Source: CAMAVH01 sp046297835 (GTDB taxonomy: Bacteria; Pseudomonadota; Alphaproteobacteria; SMXQ01). From it: 64,000 bases of DNA. The DNA is taken from the NCBI GenBank assembly GCA_046297835.1, contig JBKBHI010000002.1:186001-250000 (forward strand). The letters run 5' to 3'. The notes under the pieces are model-generated. The model saw only the letters and a program-made list of their open reading frames with translations. It did no database searches and had not been told where the DNA came from. Every line of letters begins with the position of its first letter. The stretch's first letter is position 1. Shown piece after piece: positions 35,833 to 42,775 of the stretch. Made by a program: the position numbers and the translations under genes.

Positions 35833-36962
35833 GGCAGTCCCCTCTTACTCTTATGGGCTTGGCCGGCGCGAGCGGGCGCGGCTTTGCGCCGCGCCGGCCT
35901 GGCCTTGGAAGTTTGCCGGGCGAGGCTCGACGCCGGTTGGCGCGCGCCCGTATTGCGTGCCGGGGATTCGGCGCCCGAGCCGCCCCCTTGAATGTCGCGA
36001 TGCAACGTCATCGCGTCGGCCGCGCCGTCGAAGCGCTGGCGGCGCAGCCAGGCGGCGAGCCGCTCGGCGACATAGACGGAGCGATGGCGGCCGCCGGTGC
36101 AGCCGACCGCGATGGTCAGATAGCTTTTGCCTTCCTGGGCGAAGCGCGGCAGCAGCAGCGCCAGCAGACGCGTCAGCGCGTCGAAGAAGTCGTCGAAGCC
36201 GGCGTCGGCGGCGACATAGGCCCCGACGTCGGCCTCCAGGCCGGTGCGGGCTTTCAGCGCCGGCACGTAGTGCGGATTGCGCAGGAAGCGCGCGTCGAAC
36301 ACCAGATCGGCCTCGCGCGGCACGCCGAGCCGGTAGGAGAACGATGTGACGCAGACGGCGAGCTGGCCGCGCTTGTCGAGCCCATAGAGCCCTTCGACGA
36401 CGCGGCGCAAATCGCCGGGCGCGAAATCGCTGGTGTCGATAACGCGGTCGGCGCGCAGGCGCAGCTTGGCCAGCATGCGCCGTTCGTGCGCCACGCCGTC
36501 GCGCACCGGACGGTCGACGGCGAGCGGATGGCGGCGGCGCGTTTCGGTATAGCGGCGCAGCAGCACGTCGTCGCTGGCATCCAAGAACAGCAGACGGGCG
36601 TCGAGGCCGCTTTGCGCCATCAGCGCATCGAGCGTCTCCAGCAGCGCCGCCGCCGCGAAATCGCGCGTGCGGATGTCGATGCCGATGGCGAGCGGCGGGC
36701 CGCCAGAGCGGGATGAAGCCCGCGACGCCTTCTTCGACAGCGGCGCGAACAGTCCGGCGATGAGCGAGAGCGGCAGATTGTCGACCGCCTCGTAGCCGAT
36801 GTCCTCAAGCGCCTTGAGGGCGGAGGAGCGGCCCGCCCCGGACATGCCGGTGACGAACACGACGCGCGCGCCGCCGGCCCGCGTCGGGCGGGCGGCGGGA
36901 GGGGGGCGAACAGCGGCCGCTTTGGACTTGCGCGCGGCGGTGGGGGCGGAGCGGCTGGTCAT
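35829..36962 (-). CDS. rapZ: RNase adapter protein RapZ (RapZ/YvcJ-family GTPase/ATPase)
   Basis: A 377-aa member of the RapZ family, which in E. coli guides RNase E to GlmZ and in Bacillus (YvcJ) binds nucleotides. Walker A is GMSGAGRSS at 39-47, followed by LEDIGYEAVDNLPLSL. The Walker-B-like region includes LLFLDASDDVLLRRYTETRRRHPL, and the C-terminal domain has the family block IAVGCTGGRHRSVYVAERL. N- and C-terminal extensions are basic and Ala/Pro-rich, a feature of this branch. Overlap with hprK and EIIA places it in the PTS operon. Confidence 0.92.
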   Translation of the reverse strand: MTSRSAPTAARKSKAAAVRPPPAARPTRAGGARVVFVTGMSGAGRSSALKALEDIGYEAVDNLPLSLIAGLFAPLSKKASRASSRSGGPPLAIGIDIRTRDFAAAALLETLDALMAQSGLDARLLFLDASDDVLLRRYTETRRRHPLAVDRPVRDGVAHERRMLAKLRLRADRVIDTSDFAPGDLRRVVEGLYGLDKRGQLAVCVTSFSYRLGVPREADLVFDARFLRNPHYVPALKARTGLEADVGAYVAADAGFDDFFDALTRLLALLLPRFAQEGKSYLTIAVGCTGGRHRSVYVAERLAAWLRRQRFDGAADAMTLHRDIQGGGSGAESPARNTGARQPASSLARQTSKARPARRKAAPARAGQAHKSKRGLP

Positions 36963-37495
36963 GCGAGGCGCTTAATAGACCCCGACCGCCCTTTCCCCGC
37001 AAGGTGAACATTGTGCAGCGCAAGACGCAGCTTCAGCGCCGCCGAAACCTCGAACGGGGCCAGCCGCAGCAGCGGCAGGCTCACGCCAAGCCTTTGATAT
37101 CCCTCACTTCCTTCTCCGGCCTCGGCGGGCAGGCGCTCGACCTCGCCCGCCGCCACGAGGACGACGGCGAGCGCGAGCGGGGCGCGGGCCCGGCGACGGG
37201 CGGCGGGCAGGCCGAGAATGCCGAGGCCGCGCGCCTCGATCGCGCCGATCAGGCCGGCGCGGCCGGCTTCGGGCGGCGCGGCGGCGATCAGCCGCGTCGC
37301 CTGACCGGTCCCCTGGCGGACAAGGCGCACGCGGTCGTCGGCGACCAGTTTCGCGCCCTGCTCGAAGATCGCGCGCAGCGCCAGGTCCGACTTGCCGCTG
37401 CCTGAGGGGCCGAGCAGCAGGACGCCGCGCGCGCCGAAGGCGACGCAGGTGGCGTGGATGGTTTCGGTTTCGGCCGAGCGCGCCACGGCCGTCAC
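36959..37495 (-). CDS. hprK: HPr kinase/phosphorylase, short alphaproteobacterial form
   Basis: A 178-aa protein made only of the catalytic domain of HprK, without the N-terminal regulatory domain of the Gram-positive enzyme. The P-loop is LLGPSGSGKSDLALR (29-36 core), preceded by IHATCVAFGARGV; LVADDRVRL follows, and RGLGILGLP resembles the HprK signature ARGIGLLD. The GTG at 37495 overlaps the chvG stop (GTGA). It should phosphorylate Ser64 of the HPr encoded downstream. Co-location with chvG is typical of the order. Confidence 0.88.
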   Translation of the reverse strand: MTAVARSAETETIHATCVAFGARGVLLLGPSGSGKSDLALRAIFEQGAKLVADDRVRLVRQGTGQATRLIAAAPPEAGRAGLIGAIEARGLGILGLPAARRRARAPLALAVVLVAAGEVERLPAEAGEGSEGYQRLGVSLPLLRLAPFEVSAALKLRLALHNVHLAGKGRSGSIKRLA

Positions 37496-39393
37496 GCCTC
37501 GAGGCCGCCGAGCTGGCCCGAGCTTCGGCCGGGGCCGCGCGGCGCGGCCGGCAGCTCGACGGTGAAGCGCGCGCCGCGCACCGCGCCGCGGCTCGCCGTC
37601 GGCGCGTCGTAGATGTTCTCGGCCCAGATGCGGCCGCGATGGGCCTCGACGATCTGGCGCGAGATGCTGAGGCCGAGGCCCGAATGGGTGCCGAACTTCT
37701 CGCCCTTCGGACGCTCGGTGTAGAAGCGGTCGAAGATCGCCGTGCGCTTGTCCTCGGGAATGCCGGGGCCCTGGTCCTCGATGGTCGCCTTGATCCAGCG
37801 TCCGTCGCGCCAGACGCGCAGACGGATCTCGCCGCCCGGCGGGCTGAACGAGACGGCGTTGCCGATCAGGTTGCGGAACACCTGCACCAGCCGGCTCTCG
37901 ATGCCGTCGACGACGAACCCGCCGTCGGCGATGGGCGGCTCGTAGATCAGCTTCGCCGCGCCGTCGCTCGCCGTCATGGCGTGAATCTCGGCCAGCGCGC
38001 CGAGGATGCCGGCGAGATCGACCGGTTCGCTCTCGGCGCGCGAGAGTTCGGCGTCCAGGCGCGAGGCGTCGGAAATGTCGCTGATCAGGCGGTCGAGGCG
38101 CTTCACGTCGTCGGTGATGATCGCCATCAGCTTCTTGCGCTGCGCGTCGTCCTCGATGCGCGCCGCCGTCTCGACCGCGCTTCTCAAGGAGGTCAGCGGG
38201 TTCTTGATCTCGTGCGCGACATCGGCGGCGAAGCGCTCGATCGCGTCCATGCGCGCCCACAAGGCGTCGGTCATCTCGCGCAGCGACGCCGAGAGATCGC
38301 CGATCTCGTCGGAGCGCCGCGAAAAGTCGGGGATCGCCACCTTGCGGCCCTGGCCGCGCCCGACGCGCTTGGCCGCGGCGGCGAGACGGCGCACCGGGCG
38401 CGCGATGGTGCCGGCGAGATAGAGCGAGACCAGCACCGACATGGCCATGACGATGGCGAGCACCTGGAGGATGTCGAGACGGACGCGGCGCAGGCTGTTC
38501 TCGATGTCGGCGCTGTCCTTCGTCACCACCACCGCGCCGAGCACCTGCTTGTAGCGGCTGACCGGCGCGGCGGCCGAGAGAATGAGGTTCTCGCGCGGAT
38601 CAACGCGCACCTCGGCGCGCGGCTCGCCGCGCAGCGCGTGGACCGCTTCCTCGAAATCGGCGGCGACCGGCGGCGAGGATTCGCGATAGGGCGGGTATTT
38701 CTCTTTGTCGGGCAGCAGCTCGATCGTCCATTCGTAGAAATCGAGCAGCCAGTCGAGCGGGCCGCTCGCGGGCGCTGCCGGCGGGCCGAGCGGCTGCATC
38801 GTCACCGGGCCGCCGATGACCGAGGAAGACAGCGAATCGGCGATCAAATCGCCGTTGGCGGCGAACAGCCGCACGCGCAACCCCAAGGGCCCGGCGAGAC
38901 GGCGCACCAGGGGGCGCGCCATCGAGGTGAGGTAATCGCCGCCCTCGCCCGTGTTCGTCGTCACCGCCGCCTCGCCAAGCGCTTCGGCGACGATCTGCGC
39001 CTGCACGGTGAGCGACCACAGTTCCGAGCCGATCAGGCTTTCGCGGTAGCGGTCGAGATAGAGCAGGCCGCCGGCGAGCGCGGCGAGCGCCATGACGTTG
39101 ACGAACAGGATGCGCCACGTGAGCGACAGGCCGCGCCGGCGGCGGCGCGTGCGCGAGCGCCCCGTGCGGCCGCGCTCCTCGCGCGCCTCGCGGCGATGCG
39201 CCGGAGCGCGATCGTCCTCGTCGGAACCCGGCGGATCGACGTCGTCGCGCCGAGGCGCGTCGTCTTCGTCCGCGCCTTCGCGCGCGCGCGGATCGGCGCG
39301 CGGATCGTCATCCGGCCCGGCATGAAGCCCGCCGTCCGATCCGTCGCGCCCGGCCGCGTCGCCGGGCCATCGCCGTGGCAATTGTCGCGCCAA
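37492..39393 (-). CDS. chvG: ChvG/ExoS-type membrane sensor histidine kinase
   Basis: A 633-aa kinase of the acid/envelope-stress system. A long Arg/Asp/Pro-rich cytoplasmic N terminus (1-90) is followed by TM1 (about 93-113), a periplasmic sensor (114-305), TM2 (308-328), HAMP (RPVRRLAAAAKRVGRG), and HisKA with His394 in DVAHEIKNPLTSLRSAVE, the ChvG signature. The HATPase contains FRNLIGNAVSFSPPGG and DQGPGIPEDK. In relatives ExoR restrains it in the periplasm; no exoR is seen here. The N-terminal extension may start later than 39393. Confidence 0.92.
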   Translation of the reverse strand: MARQLPRRWPGDAAGRDGSDGGLHAGPDDDPRADPRAREGADEDDAPRRDDVDPPGSDEDDRAPAHRREAREERGRTGRSRTRRRRRGLSLTWRILFVNVMALAALAGGLLYLDRYRESLIGSELWSLTVQAQIVAEALGEAAVTTNTGEGGDYLTSMARPLVRRLAGPLGLRVRLFAANGDLIADSLSSSVIGGPVTMQPLGPPAAPASGPLDWLLDFYEWTIELLPDKEKYPPYRESSPPVAADFEEAVHALRGEPRAEVRVDPRENLILSAAAPVSRYKQVLGAVVVTKDSADIENSLRRVRLDILQVLAIVMAMSVLVSLYLAGTIARPVRRLAAAAKRVGRGQGRKVAIPDFSRRSDEIGDLSASLREMTDALWARMDAIERFAADVAHEIKNPLTSLRSAVETAARIEDDAQRKKLMAIITDDVKRLDRLISDISDASRLDAELSRAESEPVDLAGILGALAEIHAMTASDGAAKLIYEPPIADGGFVVDGIESRLVQVFRNLIGNAVSFSPPGGEIRLRVWRDGRWIKATIEDQGPGIPEDKRTAIFDRFYTERPKGEKFGTHSGLGLSISRQIVEAHRGRIWAENIYDAPTASRGAVRGARFTVELPAAPRGPGRSSGQLGGLEA

Positions 39394-39425
39394 TACCCTT
39401 CGCCTTTCGCCGCGCGGCGGCGCAG

Positions 39426-40256
39426 CTACTTGTCCTTGTAGCGATAGCCGAGGCCGTAGAGCGTCTCGATCTGGTTGAATTCCTTGTCGAGCGCCTTGAG
39501 CTTGCGGCGCAGCCGCTTGATGTGGCTGTCGATGGTGCGGTCGTCGACATAGACATGCTCGCCGTAGGCCGCGTCCATCAGCTGGTCGCGGTTCTTGACG
39601 TGGCCGGGCCGCATGGCGAGCGACTGCAAGATCAGGAATTCGGTGACGGTGAGCTGCGCCGGCTTGCCCTGCCAGGTGCAGAGATGGCGCGCCGGATCGA
39701 GCACCAGCTCGCCGCGCACGATCGCGCCTTCGCCGCTGACGGCCGGGGCGACGCCGTCGACCGACAGCTCCTTGCGGCGCATCAGCGCGCGGATGCGCTC
39801 GATCAGCAGACGCTGCGAGAACGGCTTGGTGATGTAATCGTCGGCGCCCATGCGCAGGCCGAGCACTTCGTCGAGCTCGTCGTCTTTCGAGGTGAGGAAG
39901 ATCACCGGCAACTGCGACTGGCGGCGCAAGCGCGTCAGCAGCTCCATGCCGTCCATGCGCGGCATCTTGATGTCGAGGATGGCGACATCGGGCGGCCGCT
40001 CGGTCAGGCCCTTGAGCGCTTGCTCGCCGTCGGTGTAGGTGCGGACCTCGAAGCCTTCGGCTTCGAGCGACATCGACACCGAGGTCAGGATGTTCTGATC
40101 GTCGTCGACCAGGGCGATGGTGCGGCGCGCCTTGCCGGCGTTGGCCGGGGCGGCGGCGCTGCCCGGTTTGCTCGTCGTCATGTCGGAATCGGGCTCGTCA
40201 TGGGCTGGATCGGGCGCGGCCTCCCAAAGGGCCGCGCTGGGGATGTCATTCTGCAT
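39426..40256 (-). CDS. chvI: ChvI-type response regulator (OmpR family)
   Basis: Partner regulator of ChvG. The receiver covers about residues 45-160, with acidic pocket VDDD, phosphoacceptor Asp in VAILDIKMPRMDG, and KPF switch Lys in DDYITKPFSQRLL. The C-terminal winged helix ends NQIETLYGLGYRYKDK. The product reads 276 aa from 40256; an internal ATG at 40181 (MTTSKPG) would remove an acidic leader and is equally possible, as neither start has a clear ribosome-binding site. The gene is 32 nt upstream of chvG. Confidence 0.92.
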   Translation of the reverse strand: MQNDIPSAALWEAAPDPAHDEPDSDMTTSKPGSAAAPANAGKARRTIALVDDDQNILTSVSMSLEAEGFEVRTYTDGEQALKGLTERPPDVAILDIKMPRMDGMELLTRLRRQSQLPVIFLTSKDDELDEVLGLRMGADDYITKPFSQRLLIERIRALMRRKELSVDGVAPAVSGEGAIVRGELVLDPARHLCTWQGKPAQLTVTEFLILQSLAMRPGHVKNRDQLMDAAYGEHVYVDDRTIDSHIKRLRRKLKALDKEFNQIETLYGLGYRYKDK

Positions 40257-40395
40257 GGTTTCCGCGCCTCTGGCAAAACCCGGATGGCCGGGCTGGGGGT
40301 GGCTGGCGAGGATTAAGCCGCTGAAATTTGGCCAAAAAACGGCGTTTGCAGGGTCTTATGCCGGCGTCGGCGGCGTCTTGGCGACCAAGACCGGG

Positions 40396-40424
40396 CGTAT
40401 GATTTCCGCGCCAAACGTCATACG
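40396..40424. promoter_or_regulatory. NikR-like operator
   Basis: CGTATGA (40396-40402) and TCATACG (40418-40424) form an exact inverted repeat with 15 nt between the GTATGA and TCATAC cores. The half-sites equal the E. coli NikR operator GTATGA-N16-TCATAC, with one base less in the spacer. The site ends 4 nt before a promoter-like -35 driving the nickel/cobalt transporter. Confidence 0.6.
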
Positions 40425-40428
40425 ATGA

Positions 40429-40456
40429 TTGACCCTCGGCCCTCCCCTCCTATGAT
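40429..40456 (+). promoter_or_regulatory. Putative promoter of the nickel/cobalt transporter gene
   Basis: TTGACC (40429-40434) and TATGAT (40451-40456) are separated by 16 nt and lie about 100 nt upstream of the start codon. The remaining bases of the 297-nt chvI-transporter gap show no ORF with a credible start. Confidence 0.5.
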
Positions 40457-40553
40457 GCGGACGCGCCCCCGCATTTGGCCGGCGCTTCCTCGCTATTGCT
40501 AAAATCATTCAGCCGGCGCGCGCGGCCCGGCCATATCCTGTTGGGAGCGCTTG

Positions 40554-41273
40554 GTGATTTCCGTCCTGCTGCTCGGCCTGCTGTTCGGCCTGAAGCACGC
40601 CCTCGAAGCCGATCATGTCGCCGCCGTGGCCAGCCTGGCGACGCGCAGCGCCAGCCCCCAAGAAGCGGCGCGGTTCGGCATCGCCTGGGGGCTGGGCCAC
40701 ACGCTCACCCTGTTCGTCATCGGCTCGGCCGTGCTGCTGCTCGGCGCGGCGATCCCCGAGACCATGACGAAAGCGCTGGAGCTGGCGGTCGGCGTCATGC
40801 TGGTGTTCCTCGGCATCGATGTCGTGCGGCGCATGATCAAACAGGGCCTGCACATCCATCCGCACCAGCATGGCGACGAACGCCATCTGCATCTGCACGA
40901 GCATGAGCACGCGCCGGCGCGCGAGGCCCATGCGCGGACGCCGCACACCCACAGCCACAAGCGCGTTCTGCCGTTGCGGGCGCTGCTGGTCGGCACGGTG
41001 CATGGCATGGCCGGCTCGGCCGCGCTCGTGCTGCTGGCGCTGGCCAGCCTCGATTCGATCTGGCTTGGCATGGCCTATATCGCGCTGTTCGGCTTGGGGT
41101 CGATCGTCGGCATGGCGGCGCTGTCCTTCGCCATCGGCCTGCCGCTGCGCCTGACCGCGCATCGGCTCGGCGCGCTCTACGGCGGGCTGACCGCGGCCAT
41201 CGGCTTGCTCACCGCCGCGCTCGGCGCGTCGATCGTCTGGCAGATCGGCGTCGTCCAAGGACTGCTGGTTTAG
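40554..41273 (+). CDS. NicO/HoxN-like nickel-cobalt transporter with His-rich loop
   Basis: A 239-aa integral membrane protein. The first helix carries the HX4DH motif of nickel/cobalt permeases (HALEADH, His15, Asp20, His21), followed by SLATR. About six helices are visible. A cytoplasmic or periplasmic loop near residues 100-140 is very rich in His (HIHPHQHGDERHLHLHEHEH and more), as expected for metal binding. The GTG at 40554 is preferred over TTG at 40551, because GGGAG then lies at 6-nt spacing. A NikR-like operator lies upstream. Whether it imports or exports metal cannot be told. Confidence 0.8.
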   Translation: MISVLLLGLLFGLKHALEADHVAAVASLATRSASPQEAARFGIAWGLGHTLTLFVIGSAVLLLGAAIPETMTKALELAVGVMLVFLGIDVVRRMIKQGLHIHPHQHGDERHLHLHEHEHAPAREAHARTPHTHSHKRVLPLRALLVGTVHGMAGSAALVLLALASLDSIWLGMAYIALFGLGSIVGMAALSFAIGLPLRLTAHRLGALYGGLTAAIGLLTAALGASIVWQIGVVQGLLV

Positions 41274-41284
41274 CGCCAGAGCAA

Positions 41285-41305
41285 AATTGTTATACTATAA
41301 CAATT
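41285..41305. promoter_or_regulatory. Zur-like 21-bp palindrome upstream of hupE
   Basis: AATTGTTATA-C-TATAACAATT is a perfect dyad. Its core GTTATA-N-TATAAC matches the Fur-family Zur box known in alphaproteobacteria. It lies 12 nt after the upstream transporter gene and 67 nt before the hupE start. No separate -35/-10 is obvious, but the dyad itself is AT-rich enough to overlap one. Confidence 0.65.
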
Positions 41306-41372
41306 AATGCTGACGTATAAGCGGGCCGGGCTTCGGCGCAGGCCGGCCCGGCGCGACGCAAAGGGGATCAAT

Positions 41373-42002
41373 ATGCGCAACATTTCCGCTGTTTCCATTC
41401 TCGCAGTCCTGCTTGTCGCGGCGAACCCCGCGCTGGCGCACCACGCCATGGGCGGCGAGACGCCCGACACGCTGCTCGCCGGCTTCATCTCCGGCCTCGC
41501 CCATCCGGTCATCGGCCTCGATCATCTCGCCTTCGTGATCGCTATGGGCCTGGCGAGCGCCTTCGCGCCGCGCAGCGCCCTCGCCCCGCTGGCCTTCGTC
41601 GCCATGACGGTGTTCGGCTGCGTCCTATTCCTCGACGGCCTCGAACTACCGCTGGCCGAGATCGTCATCACCGGCTCGGTCGTGCTGCTCGGCGCCTTGG
41701 TGCTGAGCGGCCGCGCGCTGCCCTTCGCCGCCTATGCCGCGCTGTTCGCCATCGCCGGCCTGTTCCACGGCTGGGCTTACGGCGAGAGCATCATCGGCGC
41801 CGAGCCGACGCCGCTCGTCGCCTATCTCGCCGGCTTCGCGCTGGTGCAATACGCCATCGCCTTCGCCGTCGCCTGGGGCACCAAGGCGGTGTGGCAAGCG
41901 ACGAGCCCGCTGGCGCTCAAGCCGCGCCTCGCCGGCGCGATGATGGCCGGCATCGGCCTCGCCTTCCTCGTCGAGAACGTCGAAGCGCTGCTTTTCGCTT
42001 AA
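41373..42002 (+). CDS. HupE/UreJ family metal transporter
   Basis: A 209-aa membrane protein with a signal (MRNISAVSILAVLLVAANPALA) followed directly by the metal-binding HHAMGG at the mature N terminus. The family block GLAHPVIGLDHLAFVIAMG comes next, then about six helices and LFHGWAYGESI. HupE/UreJ proteins transport nickel or cobalt for hydrogenase and urease; a Zur-like operator upstream points to zinc-responsive expression instead. The ATG at 41373 follows AAGGGGAT. No hydrogenase or urease genes are in the window. Confidence 0.85.
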   Translation: MRNISAVSILAVLLVAANPALAHHAMGGETPDTLLAGFISGLAHPVIGLDHLAFVIAMGLASAFAPRSALAPLAFVAMTVFGCVLFLDGLELPLAEIVITGSVVLLGALVLSGRALPFAAYAALFAIAGLFHGWAYGESIIGAEPTPLVAYLAGFALVQYAIAFAVAWGTKAVWQATSPLALKPRLAGAMMAGIGLAFLVENVEALLFA

Positions 42003-42010
42003 TTCCGGCG

Positions 42011-42057
42011 CGCCGGGCCGCGCAAGACGGCCCGGCGATAGCGGCAAAAAGCCGCTA
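42011..42057 (+). terminator. Two tandem hairpins after hupE
   Basis: CGCCGGGCCG-(7)-CGGCCCGGCG (42011-42037) has a 10-bp stem, and TAGCGGC-AAAAA-GCCGCTA (42039-42057) has a 7-bp stem. No T-run follows either, so they are tentative as terminators but clearly structured. Confidence 0.5.
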
Positions 42058-42136
42058 CCATTCCTTAACCAATCCCCGGCTAGGCTGGCGCATCCACAAG
42101 CCGCCGGGGAGCCTCTTTTCCGCGAAGAGGTGGGTT

Positions 42137-42664
42137 ATGCAACAGCTTTTGAAGTTCGACCGCCGCGACATCGGCCGCTGGCTGCTAGCCGTCGTGTGCG
42201 GCGGCTGGCTGATCGGCGCGACTTGGCATGTCGCGACCACGCGCCAAGCTTATATTCCCGTCGACGGCGCGAACTCTTACATGCCCTACGAGCGCCAGCT
42301 CGCCGCCTGTAATGAGCGGCGCGGATCGCAGGCGAAATACGATTGCGTCAGCGAGCTGATGCTGTGGCGCGACCGCAACCTGTTCCAGCAAATCCTGATC
42401 GTCATCCTGCCGCCGCTCGGCCTCGCCGGCCTGATCGGCGGGATCGCGATGGCCGTGCGCTTGCGCCGCGAGCGCGAGCGCGAACGCCTCGCGCGCGAAG
42501 CCTATGCCGCGCAGATGGAGGCCTATCGCGCCAAGCTCGCGGCGGAAGAAGCCGAGATCGCCGCCGGCGTGCGGAAAGAAGAGATGTTCCTCGACGACGA
42601 CGGCAATTTGGTCGAGCCGCCGTCGCGCTTCGCGCGCTGGAAGGACGAAGCCGAGGCGCAGTAG
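42137..42664 (+). CDS. Hypothetical two-helix membrane protein
   Basis: A 175-aa protein not recognised from a named family. Predicted helices lie around residues 15-32 (WLLAVVCGGWLIGATW) and 88-110 (ILIVILPPLGLAGLIGGIAMAV). The loop between them contains two Cys (AACNERRGSQAKYDC). The C-terminal region is a charged coiled coil rich in Arg/Glu/Ala, ending FARWKDEAEAQ. The ATG at 42137 follows AGAGGTGGG. Its final codons and stop belong to a 47-nt unit that is repeated twice more downstream, each time in another frame. Confidence 0.7.
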   Translation: MQQLLKFDRRDIGRWLLAVVCGGWLIGATWHVATTRQAYIPVDGANSYMPYERQLAACNERRGSQAKYDCVSELMLWRDRNLFQQILIVILPPLGLAGLIGGIAMAVRLRRERERERLAREAYAAQMEAYRAKLAAEEAEIAAGVRKEEMFLDDDGNLVEPPSRFARWKDEAEAQ

Positions 42665-42767
42665 CCTCGGCGGGCTTCGCGCGTTGGAAAGACGAAGCCG
42701 CGGCGCAGTAGCCTCGGCGGGCTTCGCGCGTTGGAAAGACGAGGCCGAGGCGCAGTAGCCTCGGCGC
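42627..42767 (+). repeat. 47-nt tandem repeat, three copies, duplicating a gene's 3' end
   Basis: Copies start at 42627, 42674 and 42721. Each encodes FARWKDEAxAQ-stop, but since 47 is not a multiple of 3, every copy is in a different frame. Copies 2 and 3 share GTTGGAAAGACGA where copy 1 has GCTGGAAGGACGA, so they are closer to each other. The array ends 8 nt before the polA stop, which reads convergently. Each unit also contains GCCTCGGC and GCCGAGGC dyads that could form hairpins. Confidence 0.93.
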
Positions 42768-42775
42768 GACGATCG

